NCBI GenBank assembly: GCA_940671915.1
Contig: CALNVZ010003433.1
Coordinates: forward strand, 18,990,188 to 19,054,187
Source: Paracentrotus lividus
Taxonomy: Eukaryota; Echinodermata; Echinoidea; Camarodonta; Echinidae
Reading direction: 5' to 3'
Length of the DNA: 64,000 nucleotides
Shown: positions 22,944 to 35,085 of the stretch, piece after piece
Position numbering within the stretch: position 1 is the stretch's first letter
Layout: every line of letters starts with the position of its first letter
The notes under the pieces: generated by a model
Told to the model about the DNA's origin: nothing
The model's database searches: none
What the model saw: the letters and a program-made list of their open reading frames with translations, nothing else
Position numbers and translations under genes: made by a program

Positions 22944-25900
22944 ATAATGGCATGCTTATTTGTGGCAGTTTGCTTCAAAGGAGACATTGACTGTTTTCGC
23001 TATCAAAGTCAACCATGTTCACTCGTTTCATCCAACTGGATCTACGCCATGTTCGCCACCCTGGTGTATATTTGCAGAAACGATCAAAAACAACGTACCA
23101 TAAAGAGTTTATAGACACTTTCTTCATTTTCAGGAGATTGAGATGACTGGACATCCTTCAAGATCTTGACCAAATGACTGTGATTTTCCTTTGCCTCTCC
23201 ATGTTAGAAGAAGAGTTCAATATGATAGTAAACGATAAGTTGCCAGGAGGACATGATTTCTCCAGCCTAGTTGAAATGCTATCCTCAGAGGAAGCATTGA
23301 GGACCTTGGTTAAGGATACTGGACTCTCTCAGGACACATCTAGCAACATGAAAACGGCCTTTGCTATGATGGTTGGTCATAGATTATATTTTCATGACAT
23401 TCTTCTTAAATTATTATATTCCTATATTCCAATCGTTAACAGATCATTCAGATATACAATTATATAGATAATTATAAAATTATATTATACCACTATAGAT
23501 TTCATGTTGATATGGAAATCATAATTGTCAGCTTGGGTCAGCTGATCAGCTTAGCATTTACTCTTTCTGTCTTTTGCTTACACCATCATGCGATTATCCA
23601 TTGTTATATTTTTGCATATAATTGTACATATAGGCTGAGTGATTGAAATTGTATCTAGATTCTATTTAAAATAAAATAAACATAAATTATTGCTTAACCT
23701 TTGACCAGAGAGTGCCAAAATGACCAGAACTCAATAGTGGGAAAAATAATCAGTTTTAACGCGGAAGAGCATAACAAACATTGAACTCATACAAGTAGTG
23801 CATTGTAGACTAAATAGTAAATTACTTGTATCCACTTTGCGGTTATTACCATTTGACCCACACTGACCATTCGATATAGGAATGGTCAGTGCGGTCGAAA
23901 TGGTAAGAACCGTCAAAGTAGACATTATAAAAACACGATATGAAATATGCAGATTGTCAGATTGTCATATTTGTGCATGCAAACATTGATATCACGCACA
24001 TTTTTTTTTTTTTTTTAGATAGTGCATGTCCAGAATGCTAAGTAGGGAGTGGAAATGTGCACACATTTTGTGCAGTACATCGGAATCTGATGAACTGCAA
24101 TGACTGGGTCATAACATTGTCTGTAAAGTGCTTAGAGACACAGTCTAACTAAGTTTTAAGGCACTGTTATAATTGTAAATAGTATTTTATTTCATTTGGG
24201 CTAATGGTCAACCTTCGGCCAATAAGTGACCAATAAGTGACCAGAACCTAATGGTAATTAAATAAGACCTGTATTTCTGAAATCTGCATCAAATTTTACA
24301 AGGGATAAATCTTTCCCACTTCTCCACCACAAGTCTACTCGACTCCTTCATGAATGAGTTTGAACAAAAGGATAATTTATACAGTACATGTGTACACATA
24401 GTCTGTACACTATAATACACATGTAGGTGTATAGCAAAATCCCGCAAAACTGCAAAATGGTCACTTTCGGTCAAACTGGTCCAAATGACCATGGCTGTCC
24501 AAATTTATAAGAAAAATGGTATGGAATTATTGTTTGAGACCCAAGGAAGTTTTTAAAATGGTTTTGAGATGAGAAAAACTATCGTTTGGATAATTCTGAT
24601 GGTCATTTGGTCTGATTTTGGCCCAAAAATGATAAAAATTCCATTTTTTGGCCAAAATTGACCAAAATGACCCTTTAATGACACACAGAGTCATAAAANN
24701 NNNNNNNNNNNNNNNNNNNNNNNATCATTTTTGGGCCAAAATCAGACCAAAATGACCATCAGAGTTATCCAAACGATAGTTTTCTCATCTCAAAACCATT
24801 AAAAAAAACTTCCTTGGGTCTCAAACAATAATTCCATACCATTTTTCCTTATAAATTTGGACAGCCATGGTCATTTGGACCAGTTTGACCAAAAGTGACC
24901 ATTTTGCAGTTTTGCGGGATTTTGCTATACACCTATGTATTATAGTGTACAGACTATACATGTGTACACATGTACTGTATAAATTATCCTTTTGTTCAAA
25001 CTCATTTCATGAAGGAATCGAGTAGACTTGTGGTGGAGAAGTGGGAAAGATTTATCCCTTGTAAAATCTGATGCAGATTTCAGAAATACAGGTCTTTTTT
25101 AATTTACCATTAGGTTCTGGTCACTTATTGGTCACTTATTGGCCGAAGGTTGACCATTAGCCAAATGCAATAAAATACTATTTACAATTTATACAGTGCC
25201 TAAAACTTAGTTAGACTGTGTCTCTAAGCACTTTACAGACAATGTATGACCCAGGTCGTCAAATTTCGATGTAACTGCACACAATGTGTGCACATTCTCC
25301 CTCCCTACTTTGCATTCCAGCCATGCACTAGGCCTATTAACAAAAAACTGTGTGCGATATTTGTTTTACAACAAAATTCATGCACAAATATGACAATTCT
25401 GAACAATATATCGTATTTCATGTGATTTAATAATTGTAATGTCCACTTTCACCGCACTGACCATTCCTGTATGCGAATGGCAAGTGTGGGTCAAAATAGT
25501 AAAAACGCCAAGTGTATACAAGTAATATAATATCAGTCTACAATGCATTACTTGTAATGAGTTCAATGCTTGTTGCGATCTGCGTTAAAACGGATTATTC
25601 GTCCCATTTATTAAGTTCTGGTCATCTTGGTTACTTTTTAATTAGAATAAGAAATTTATTCTAAACACAATAAGATTTCCATCATTAAGCCTATTATGTA
25701 CAATTGTATACAAAGAATAACAGTCGTATTATCGCCATGATGTTATAAGCAAAACACGAAAAGAGTAAATTCCAAACTGATCATGTTAACCCAAGCTGAC
25801 CAATTATTGTATAATTTCCATAACAACATGAAATCTATATAGTGACTCAAATTATGTTTCATAATGAAGTAACTACATGTATGTCCAGGATCCGATGACG

Positions 25901-26480
25901 ATTTAGAAATATCGCATCTGAAGAAGAATGTCATGAAAAAGGTATTTCAACGACTTTCAATTATGACTCGACTATTATAGCAAAGCCGGTTTCATGTTGC
26001 TAGACATGGTGTCATGAGCGAGTCTCAGTGTCCTTAACCAAGGCTCCAGCAATGCTTTCCTCTCTAGAAAGCATTTCAACCAGGCGGAGAGAATACATGT
26101 CCTCCTGGCAACTAATCCGCTCATCAAACATACTGATCTCATCTTAATTGTAACGTGAAGAAGGTAAAATGAGAGCTTCAGTTATTTGGTCAAGATCTTG
26201 AAGGATGTCCAGTGAGTCTAATCATCTCCATCTCCTGAAAGGATGAAAAAAAAGTGTCTACAACTTCTTCATGGTTGTCTTGATTTTTTTTCTGCCAGGA
26301 GGCCATGGTGGCAAACAAGGTGTCAATTGTGGTAACTTGCATGGACGTGGTGGACATTATTTATTCATTAGAGCCATGAGAATCATAAATGTTGATCTTT
26401 CACATTCTGGATAGGAGAAACAATCGATGTCTTCTTTGATGAGAACTGCCCAAATTATGCACACCATTATGTGCCTGTAT
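22935..26480. repeat. large inverted repeat centred on an assembly gap
   Basis: The left arm, about 22,935-24,698, is inverted as the right arm, about 24,724-26,480. The inner ~560 bases of each arm (about 24,117-24,698 and 24,724-25,255) look about 97% identical by eye. The outer parts fall to roughly 70-75% but stay recognisable (CCAGGAGGACATG, TCAAGATCTTG). The centre is 25 Ns. Confidence 0.75.
24699..24723. other. assembly gap (25 Ns)
   Basis: Unknown bases at the centre of the palindrome. Confidence 1.
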
Positions 26481-26556
26481 TTACTACCTCAGTGGATAAA
26501 TAAAGAGTGGATACCACTCATCCTATAAAAGGGAACAACTTATATGAGATGGCGGA

Positions 26557-26904
26557 TGCGGCGGTCACAACTCGTCATAGGCTACGGGGACAGTGCCATC
26601 GAACGACTAAGCCTGCGTTGCATGTGTAATGCACGCACAGGTCCTAATATGCGGGCGGTCACAAATCGCCGTACCATCGACGTGCAACTCCTACGATGGA
26701 TTTCGTAGAAAATTCGTGCAGCGGTGGTACCTCGCAGGTACAATGCATGTACGACGCGCAGGAAGTTTTTACAATACCCTTACTATAGAATTGCAGGAAT
26801 CGACAAGAAGTTGAATTAGGACTGTGCGTGCATTGCACATACAACGCAGGCTACGTCGATGGCACATGCCCCGTAGCCTACGTGACGAGTTGTGACCCGC
26901 CGCA
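26557..26904. mobile_element. two overlapping GCGGCGGTCACAAC MITE copies
   Basis: Left ends lie at 26,557 and 26,650 (TGCGGGCGGTCACAAATCG). The common right end GAGTTGTGACCCGCCGCA finishes at 26,904, followed by TTA. The first copy is cut off by the second. Confidence 0.65.
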
Positions 26905-26907
26905 TTA

Positions 26908-27200
26908 TGCGGCGGTCACAACTCGTCGTAGGCTACGGGGCACGTGCCATCAACGTAGCCTGCGTTGCATGCAGGCCAATTTCTGCGACTCCTACGGGTT
27001 TAAAATTGGTTGCAGGACAGGTACCTTCGTCGTGCCTGCTAAGTACGCGTTTTGTACCTGCACGTACGTTCGTCTTGCAATTTAATCTGCAATGTGATGA
27101 CGTCATCTTGCAGAAAAAACGTACGGAGAAGGTCAGGCACTGTGCAATCGTGCGTGGTGCAAGGTGCGTGCTCGTACAAGATTGCAAGATGATTGTACGT
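26908..27200. mobile_element. left end of a further GCGGCGGTCACAAC element
   Basis: TGCGGCGGTCACAACTCGTCG follows the shared TTA. The sequence then moves into a TGCA/CGTA-rich stretch (TTGCAGGACAGGTACCTTCG, GTGCAAGGTGCGTGC) of the same style as 21,470-21,720. No right end was found. Confidence 0.5.
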
Positions 27201-27289
27201 GCAGGAGAAAACTTTTCTTTTGTTTTTTAATATGAATATTTATGAGTATACTCGGGTCATGTAGGTCACTCTCATGGAAGATTAAATTG

Positions 27290-27920
27290 CATTTTAAAAA
27301 AAGATACCACATACTGCAGGGGTCTGAGCTCCCCCCTTGACTGTCTTGGTTGGGGCTGAATACTATGAACCCAATGTTTGAGGGGCATGGGTATTATTGA
27401 GCCCCTTCCCTCCTTGTCCCTCCCAATTCGTTTTGAAACATCCCGGATACTTTCAAATCTCTCAAATAACATCCTTTTATATATATAGCCCACTCTGCGC
27501 TTTTGCAAATTTTAAAGTTCAGTTTAGTTTTTGTAGGAATCAAAGGGTCACTACTACTGGATTGGGTATCAGCCTTTGAACACCCCGTTTGTTTGTGGGG
27601 TGGGTCTTCATTATCATTGAGCCTTACAAGGGCATCCTCCTATCGTTTGGACTCAGCCTTTAACCCCCTCTCCTTTGTAGGAAGCTGCGATATTACTGAG
27701 CCCCTTTTCCCTGCTACCGATTGCTATAAAATAACTCTTCAGGTCTATCCTCAAGATCACGACTTTTATTTTCAGCTGCCCTGTGTGCTCGAATGCGTAT
27801 AGTTAATTATTTTTTATATAGAACCAAGGGTTCCTTACTTTATCTTTGTTGGGGCTCAGCTATATTCGGGGCAGGAACTTCATATCCTTGAGCCTTCTTG
27901 CTCCCAATTTGTTATCAAGT
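27290..27920. repeat. degenerate repeat with ATTATTGAGCCCC phrases
   Basis: Four loosely spaced units share (T)ATTATTGAGCCCCTT or ATCATTGAGCCTT and a preceding GGACTCAGCCTTTRA-type phrase, about 130-170 bases apart. No gene is seen. Confidence 0.4.
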
Positions 27921-28098
27921 TATAAAGGAATATATTTTTATAAATTATATTGCTCGCTCTACGAGCTCGCACGATTTAATGTCTAAACAGCCCAACTATC
28001 TCGTATTTCGGCGTTAGCAATAGTCCGGTGCGGATCAAGGGGCCCAGTGAAATTTGTTTTCTTTCTATTTCATACCCCATCACAAGAAAGTAGGATTC

Positions 28099-28166
28099 CA
28101 TGGGGATTCGAATCGAAGACCTCCTGATTGTTAGACTGGTACTCTACCGACTGAGCTATGGCAATA
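28099..28166 (-). mobile_element. tRNA-derived SINE-like sequence
   Basis: On the minus strand GCCATAGCTCAGTCGGTAGA is a canonical A box, CCAGTCTAACAATCAGG sits in the anticodon-arm position with an AAC triplet, and GATTCGAATCCCC is a B box. Anticodon-stem mismatches and a missing acceptor stem argue against a working tRNA. Confidence 0.6.
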
Positions 28167-28309
28167 CCTATGTTGGTGTTCAGCCTAGAAATCAAGATGG
28201 AATCCCACCTCCTTTGCTCATTTTGAGGAGGCGGCATGCGCACAAGATGATACAATTATTTTAAACCAAGTTCTTGTCTTTCTTTTCGAGTTAACATGCA
28301 AGAACGGGC

Positions 28310-28461
28310 GGATCAAGGATAAAGAAAATACTGGGGCTCATCCCAAAAATTTTGGAAATTAGGGACGCAGCAAAAATTCAAATTTAACATGTACAGTCAA
28401 TGAGTGGTTTTAAAATTATAGGGGGTGCGCGTCCCCGCGCCCCCGCCTGGATCTGCCACTG
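28310..28461. mobile_element. short hAT-like MITE
   Basis: The left GGGCGGATCAAGGA and right CCTGGATCTGCCACTG are inverted. The interior shares ACATGTACAGTCAATGAGTG with the reverse-oriented copy near 33,000. Confidence 0.6.
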
Positions 28462-29235
28462 GCGGCGTAGCATCTTAATGAAAGAAATAGTGTCCACGTC
28501 CCTGTTATTTTTATGTGAAATTTCAAGCAGGCGATGAGTGTAGGGCGGCAAATACCATTTGTAACAAACAAACCTGCGATTTTAGTAAACATTATTTGTA
28601 TCTCCAGTTCAAAACTTTTTTTATTTTTGATTATCCATGCATTTAGAGTGACCAGACGTTGATATTTAAGGTATTTTTTTTTAAAATGTTATCAAAATAT
28701 GTTTGCGCCATCTGTTGTGAAAGTAACGTTTATCTGATAAAAGACTAAATTGGGTATATTTTACCTTTAAAAGGTTGGAATAGCCATCTAAATGGTAGGT
28801 GACAATTGTTCTTCATTTATTCCAATGTTTAATACCATTTCAACTATTTTTTGACATCCTAACTTGAAATAAAATAAAACGCCACATTTTTCTCATTTTA
28901 TACTTACGCCCTTCATTTTCCACAGTTCTTTTGTCATTTGGGACCCTCAAACTGTGAAGAAAGTAAATTTTGATGATGCAATATTATTCCGTATGAATTT
29001 CTTTGAAATTCTGGACAACTTAACAGTGAAAATTGGCGGAATAATTTTGATTAGGGAGGAAGACACAAATTCATATATTAGGCCAAATGGCGCCCAAAAG
29101 GGCCCAATAAGAAATGATGGAGGGATCTGAAATTTGATCCCATCTTTTTGGTTGAGCGGGACCCTCTAGAAGCCAATCCACCCAAATATCACTTTGGGCA
29201 GTTTAGTACTACGGAATGAACATAACAAACCCCAC
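28462..29235. other. unassigned intergenic sequence
   Basis: No supported gene or element boundary. Confidence 0.4.
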
Positions 29236-31287
29236 TATTACATGCATGCAGAAAATTCACATTATTACAACACTATATTTGAGGCCTGAGGTATAATATT
29301 AATTTCAATTCCCCCCCCCCCCCCCATGCAAAATTGGCCTAATATTTTTGTTCTCATTCTCTTTCCTTCAAATTCGACACAGGACTATTTGTTATTTTGT
29401 TGCAAAGTTACATAATCATAGTGGCAACCATAGTTCAATGAAGTCTGAAACTTGCCTGCGACGCAAGATGAAGGCACTTGTGACGCGCGTTGAAGGCAAG
29501 ACGACTGTAGGTCTTGCGTCTGTCTTGCCACTTCGTACGTCCACTGCACATTGCCTGTGCAATGATTGTGCATCAAACGTGCGTTTATTTTAACATCAAA
29601 CCCCCACCAGAATCGCACGATTGACATCAAGCACTTGTAATGCAGGCAGTTGGAGGTGCGTGCGATGTGCCTGCATCGTGCAATGCAGTCGATCGTAGAA
29701 TCCAATCGCAATTTATTGGACATGTCGAATATCTTCTAAGAGTTGTACCATCGACGTGCGTGTCTGAAAATCGTGCAAACGCTGTACGAATTTTCTACGG
29801 AATCCGTCGTAGGAGTTGCACGTCGATGGTACGGCGAGTTGTGACCGCCGCATTATTCAACTTCTGCGATTCTTGCAATTCTATAGTAAGGTATTGTAAA
29901 AACTTTCTGCACGTCGTACATGCAAATTACCTGCGAGGTACCTCCGCTGCACGAATTTCTACGAAATCCATCGTAGGGAGTTGCACGTCGAAGGTACGGC
30001 GAGTTGTGACCGCCGCATATCTGTGTCTTACAGTTGTCATCAATTCGTTTGCAAGACAGTTATGCGGCGGTCACAACTCGCCGTACCTTCGACGTGCAAC
30101 TCCCTACGACGGATTTCGTAGAAAATCGTGCAGCGGAGGTACCTCGCAGGTACAATGCACGTACGACGTATAGGAGTTTTTACAATACCCTTACTACAGA
30201 AACGCAGGAATCGCAGAAGTTGACCAGGACCTGTGCGTGCATTGCACATGCAACGCAGGCTACGTCGATGGCACGTGCCCCGTAGGCTACGACGAGTTGT
30301 GACCGCCGCATTAGTTGACCAATCTGTGGACACCACCACCATTACAGTTATCATGGTTATGCATCTCGATGACCAAAAATCAGGGAGCCGGCTAGAAGCA
30401 TTATTAGTCAGTCAATCTCTTTAAACTAGCGAAATCCTTCACTTCACTTATTAGCAAGGGCCTTTCTAACCTTGAAGGGGCATTCATATATCCTGAAGGA
30501 ATGAGTTTGTACCATTGCCAAGAGGGAGAGGTTTAGCATGTGATTCTTCACTTCACTAGGTATCGTTTTATCTCTGCTAGAAAGCACAGTTCAGTATATT
30601 CTTCAAAGACTGGGCAAAAGGAATCATTCTGGTGACAATATCTTGCACTCGTTCAAGTGTCCATGAAACTTCTTGGTCTTGGACATACTAAGTTCATGGC
30701 TTGGATCGGGACCTGTCATAAAGAGGTGAACGACTAATGGTGCTTAAAGTTGTTCCCTGATTTTGGTGGAAGAATGCAATGATTGTTCGTCGACATGCTG
30801 CATTAGAAAGGTTGTTGCATTCAGATGAATTAATGACCTCACCAGCAGACACCCATGAATAATTCCAGGATGAAGTGTATCCCTGTACAATATCCAAAGA
30901 TAGTATATACATGTGTACAAGCACATAATGGCATGCTTATTTGTGGCAGTTTGCTTCAAAGGAGACATTGACTGTTTTCGCTATCAAAGTCAACCATGTT
31001 CACTCGTTTCATCCCAACTGGATCTACGCCATGTTCGCCACCCTGGTGTATTTTGCAGAAACGATCAAAAACAACGTACCATAAAGGAGTTATAGACACT
31101 TTCTTCCATACTTTCAGGAGATTGAGATGACTGGACATCCTTCAAGATCTTGACCAAATGACTGTGATTTTCTTTGCCTCTCCATGTTAGAAGAAGAGTT
31201 CAATATGATAGTAAACGATAAGTTGCCAGGAGGACATGATTTCTCCAGCCTAGTTGAAATGCTATCCTCAGAGGAAGCATTGAGGAC
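29236..31287. repeat. 2-kb duplicated segment, copy 2
   Basis: Second copy of 21,268-23,305, including the MITE cluster (complete copy at 30,063-30,310 with TTA on both sides) and the coding-like remnant. It ends abruptly at GAGGAAGCATTGAGGAC. Confidence 0.85.
30063..30310. mobile_element. GCGGCGGTCACAAC MITE, complete copy in duplicate
   Basis: Same insertion as 22,082-22,325, carried along with the duplicated segment. TTA flanks both ends. Confidence 0.75.
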
Positions 31288-31558
31288 AAAACCAGTTTTT
31301 CTAGAATCAGCGCACATTTTTACATCAGATAGGTCTTTAAAATTCCATTTATCGGCCAAAATTATGAAAATAAAATCGGCTTGACCACAAGTGACCAAAA
31401 TGGTCATTTTTGGTAAAAAATTGGCCAAAATGGCCAAAGTGTCGCCCCTGCGGTCGATAAGAGTGGCATTTTTGGAATCAGCGCAAAATTTTACTCTAGA
31501 TAGGACCTTCAAACCTTCCCCAGCAAAAATTCTGATTAAAGGCCCTTGGCTCCTAGGG
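31288..31558 (-). repeat. inverted terminal block of the TGGTCA element
   Basis: Reverse complement of 20,930-21,200, ending GGCCCTTGGCTCCTAGGG and then TA. It joins directly to the 2-kb segment, whereas copy 1 continues past the same point. Confidence 0.75.
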
Positions 31559-31560
31559 TA

Positions 31561-32090
31561 CATGTTCATAAGTAGCTTCACCATCCACATTTTGTCCGCC
31601 TTGGTACTGAGGATCATCTACAGAACTGCTGGCATCTGAACTTGCAGTGCTCGGGTCTGCTCGCATATGTTCAAGAGATGATAATACATAACGTTCCTGT
31701 AGGTAAACATAATGGGTGGTATTCTGATAATTAAACCTAGATTTAACCCCAGTCTAAACTAGAATTTTAGATCACACTTATATGGAGTGCTGTGTTTTAT
31801 CCATATTCATGGCAAAGATAATGTACCAATTAATTAATTAAAATTAATTATATTTTCATTCTTTACTTATCTTCTCATTTCATGATACATATGACAACTT
31901 TTTGCTGCCGGATTTGAATAATTATTACTTGATGAATGAGTTGACAATTAAGTTAACCTAGGGTAAACAAAACCATGGCTATGAAAATATCACCAAATGA
32001 ATATATTTAAAATCGTCAGTATGTATGCCGAATAAATTTCATTCCAGCATTAAATATGAAAAGCGCCATCTCCCCCGCTACTGTACCCAT
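31561..32090. other. unassigned intergenic sequence
   Basis: AT-rich with nothing supported. Confidence 0.4.
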
Positions 32091-32094
32091 TTAA

Positions 32095-32876
32095 AGGGGA
32101 AGTCCGGACCCAAAATAAATTGCTTTTATTAAAAGCATAAAAATGAGAAAAACAGATCAAAAAAAAGTTTCAAGAAAATCGGACTAATAATGAGAAAGTT
32201 ATGAATTTCTTTAAAATGCAAAAAAATATGATCGCTATACCAAATTGGCAACATTTGTGATGTCATAATTGCACTACTTGCCATATATGTTCTATATCGT
32301 TTTATCATAAATTTTCAGTTTATTTGTTAAGAAACAGTTTTCTCACATCTTTGCCCCAAGTTATATCGATATTGCATCTATAAAAATATTGTAAAATCAG
32401 CATCCCATCTATAAATACAAAAAAAAAAAACACAAAACAAACAAACAAACAAAGATTTTAAGTAGGTTTTCAGTATAGAAAGAAGATATTCATGAATGAC
32501 ATTTATGAAAAATATCACTTTTCTTTTGAAAAAATTCGTTAACATTTCTCATTTTAAGAGAATGCATAGATGCAATAACATATTTCCATCAATTCAACTT
32601 AGGGGAAGTTATGAGGAAAACCTTATTGACAAAGATAAAGTGAAAATCTATAATAAAACAATATAGAACTTATGTGGAAAGTAGTGCAACTGTGACATCA
32701 CAGCTTTCTGACTGTGTTGCCAATTTGGTATAGCGATCAGATTTTTTTTGCATTTTAATTACAGAAATTCATAACTTTTTCATTATTAGTCCGAATTTCT
32801 TCAATTTTTTAAAATCTGTTTATCTAATTTTTCTACTTTTAATAGAAGCAACTTATTTTGGGTCCGGACTTCCCCT
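32095..32876. mobile_element. Kolobok-like MITE, TTAA-flanked
   Basis: AGGGGAAGTCCGGACCCAAA and TTTGGGTCCGGACTTCCCCT are perfect inverted ends, with TTAA outside both (32,091-32,094 and 32,877-32,880). Weaker pairing extends about 190 bases inward (GATCGCTATACCAAATTGGC and its inverse). AGGGGAAG ends with a TTAA target are characteristic of Kolobok elements. No transposase. Confidence 0.85.
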
Positions 32877-32969
32877 TTAAGTTTAACATTATGCTCAGAT
32901 AAGATGCGATTAACTGCATCAAAAACACCAATCCATGCAAAATGTGTCATTTGAAATGCATGCAATGAA

Positions 32970-33077
32970 GAATCCCTTTGCGGGGGCCCCCTATAATGTG
33001 AAAAGCACTCATTGACTGTACATGTTAAAATTCAAAATTTTAAGCGCCCCCATCCTGAAATCCTGGATCCGCCACTG
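32970..33077. mobile_element. short hAT-like MITE, partial
   Basis: The right end CCTGGATCCGCCACTG and the interior CACTCATTGACTGTACATGT match the 28,310 copy in inverse orientation. The left end is decayed. Confidence 0.5.
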
Positions 33078-33273
33078 CTTTGTGATACCATGGTTGCCTA
33101 TTGGCACATACGTGTGCATGGTAGAGGTGCAAATTGGCACAAACCATATGCACCTATTAACAGAAGTATTTCACTATGCACAAGAACAGATTAATGTAAC
33201 GGCACATATCTTTCTTTCTTTTTTTTTTGACATGATATTTGCTCCTGCGAAATTTACTCCGGGCTTTATTTCG

Positions 33274-33691
33274 TCTAAAGGCGGGTTCACACTATGCGAC
33301 TTGCTGCGGTGCAATTTTTTAAACAAATGGTAGTTTGCATTATTAATGCCACATTTGAAATACATGTATGTAAAGTTCTCTTATGAGATGTAAAAGTTGT
33401 AAAGGAACAATTTTATCAAAATTTTGTTCCATTGCAAGTCTTTATTTAGGAGTAAAGGACAAATTACTTTAAAATCGCAAGATCGCAGTGACGTCACTGC
33501 GATTTGGAAACAATTAGATTTTATACAAAGAAGGGGGTTCGCAATCGCCTTGAAATTCAATTTTGATATTCATAGGAATACCCACAATTTTGTACATTAC
33601 AAATTTCCTTGTTTGAATGTATCAAATAATATTAAAGTTTTCCTGAAAAATCGCACCGCAGCAAGTCGCATAGTGTGAGGCCGCTTTTAGA
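33274..33691. mobile_element. 418-base TIR element, TTCACACTATGCGAC ends
   Basis: GGCGGGTTCACACTATGCGA and its imperfect inverse GTCGCATAGTGTGAGGCCGC lie just inside TCTAAAG and CTTTTAGA. The TIRs run on through CTTGCTGCGGTGC. The centre contains a palindromic ATCGCAGTGACGTCACTGCGAT. Confidence 0.65.
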
Positions 33692-34560
33692 TGCATGGTT
33701 ATAGTTAGCGCTGCAATATGTTTTTTAATCTTAGGTTTAGGGTAGGGTATAGCATTAAGTCCAGGATAAAAGTTAGTCAATTCAATTGGTGTAAGGAGTT
33801 TCTAGCGGGGCAAATGTCGCTGGAGTAAATGTCATTGAATCTTTTTTGTTTTATTGGCTATAATACACGTGAATACTTCTATCCAAAACTAAACCTTGTT
33901 GAAATTCAAACTCTGTGGAAAGGAGCATCAAATTTTCTATATGATTTTTATTAAGGGGTGGGTTCCAATTTTTAGAATAGGGTAGTCTGCCAAAAATTTC
34001 CATCAAATAGTTTGCACAATAAAGAATTACATGCACGCGTGAATATAACTTGAATAACATAATATATGCCTATAAAATTAAGAGATAAGAGTACATACTA
34101 GTCCAATTTTGTCGTGAAAGTGCAATAAATTCTTACCGTATTGATTTGTGCTTGACTGATCCTAGGGGCAGCTGTATTCGATCTTTGAATATCTCGAGGT
34201 TTGTTCGATATTAGCGGAACTGTTGACCGTCTTTTTATTCCCTTGAAGTCTCGACCAAGCGCCTTATTCACACACTCCGTGAAGTCCATCACATCGGATC
34301 TATATCGGGTGTACATAGGTGTAGATATTGAATCATAGATATTGACAAGTTTGGTTTCAAATGTGACGTTTATTTTTTAAATAGATTGTAGGGTAACCCC
34401 CCCCCCCCCACAAAAAGATGATAAAATAAAATATAACAAGGCAAACCGTAAATATACCGTACACACCTTTTTTTTCGGCGAAGTACGCACTACCATCCTT
34501 ATAGCTTTGAATATGGACTAAATATGCTTACAGACCTTATGCATTGATGTCATCGCTCAG
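33692..34560. other. unassigned intergenic sequence
   Basis: No gene is supported. A C run lies at about 34,399. Confidence 0.4.
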
Positions 34561-34568
34561 CCATTTTA

Positions 34569-34820
34569 TGCGACGGTCACAACTGGTCGTAGGCTACGGG
34601 GTACGTGTCATCAACGTAGCCTGCGTTCCATGTACAATGCACGCACAGGTCCTGGGTCAATTTCTGCGATTCCTGCGTTTCTGTAGTAAGGGTATTGGAA
34701 AAACTTCCTGCACGTCGTACAGGCAAACGTGCCTTCATGGTGCATACGCTGCACGAATTTTCTACGAAATCCATCGCAGGGAGTTGCACGTCGAAGGTAC
34801 GGCGAGTTGTGACCGCCGCA
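34569..34820. mobile_element. GCGGCGGTCACAAC MITE, clean single copy
   Basis: TGCGACGGTCACAACTGGTC to GGCGAGTTGTGACCGCCGCA, with TTA on both sides (34,566-34,568 and 34,821-34,823). This 252-base copy is the best reference for the family. Confidence 0.8.
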
Positions 34821-35016
34821 TTATGGGGCGATCACAGTACCATCCACGGGACCCGGACGGCGTATTGTATCAGTCGTTTTGATAAATTCTGTTTGAGCTG
34901 CACGCGATTTTTATTTTCCGAATCGTTTACAAATTAATTACTACTCATAAGCCTTGAACGGGCACTAATATATCCTAATTTGGTTCATTTGAATTAGGAA
35001 TCAAGTTGTCGCTATC

Positions 35017-35085
35017 AGTAATACTAGCCGAGTGGTATGAGGAACAGACTCTCATCCAGAGGACTTGAGTTCGACTCCCAATAAT
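35017..35085 (+). mobile_element. tRNA-derived SINE-like sequence
   Basis: TAGCCGAGTGGT is a Leu/Ser-type A box and GAGTTCGACTCCC a B box, 43 bases apart, followed by a T-rich tail. Arms do not pair well. It is nested in the 1.27-kb element. Confidence 0.55.

Larger units (their letters stand above)
21268..23305. repeat. 2-kb duplicated segment, copy 1
   Basis: Nearly identical in order and orientation to 29,236-31,287, starting GCATGCAGAAAATTCACATT and ending GAGGAAGCATTGAGGAC. Differences seen by eye are mostly single-base insertions and deletions. Confidence 0.85.
20930..24698. mobile_element. TIR element with TGGTCA words, right end lost in a gap
   Basis: The left terminus CCCTAGGAGCCAAGGGCC is preceded by TA. 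The first ~335 bases contain two diverged ~180-base subrepeats full of TTTTGGTCA and GGCCAAAA. The inverse of this terminal block reappears at 24,627-24,698, running into the N gap, and again at 31,288-31,558 in a second copy ending CCTAGGG-TA. The interior holds the duplicated ~2-kb segment, a cluster of short GCGGCGGTCACAAC elements and a coding-like remnant. Confidence 0.5.

Noticed and set aside
22935-26480. Treating the palindrome as a confirmed genomic structure
   Set aside because: The 25-base gap at its centre leaves an assembly mis-join possible.
28099-28166. Functional tRNA gene
   Set aside because: A and B boxes are good, but the anticodon and T stems mismatch and there is no acceptor stem. 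The same reasoning removes 13,531, 35,017 and 50,077.
29640-30173. 177-codon frame, longest in the repeat complex
   Set aside because: It crosses several MITE ends, and the other copy of the segment is not open in the same way.
31114-31617. 167-codon minus-strand frame
   Set aside because: It spans the junction between the 2-kb segment and the inverted terminal block, so it is a chance fusion.
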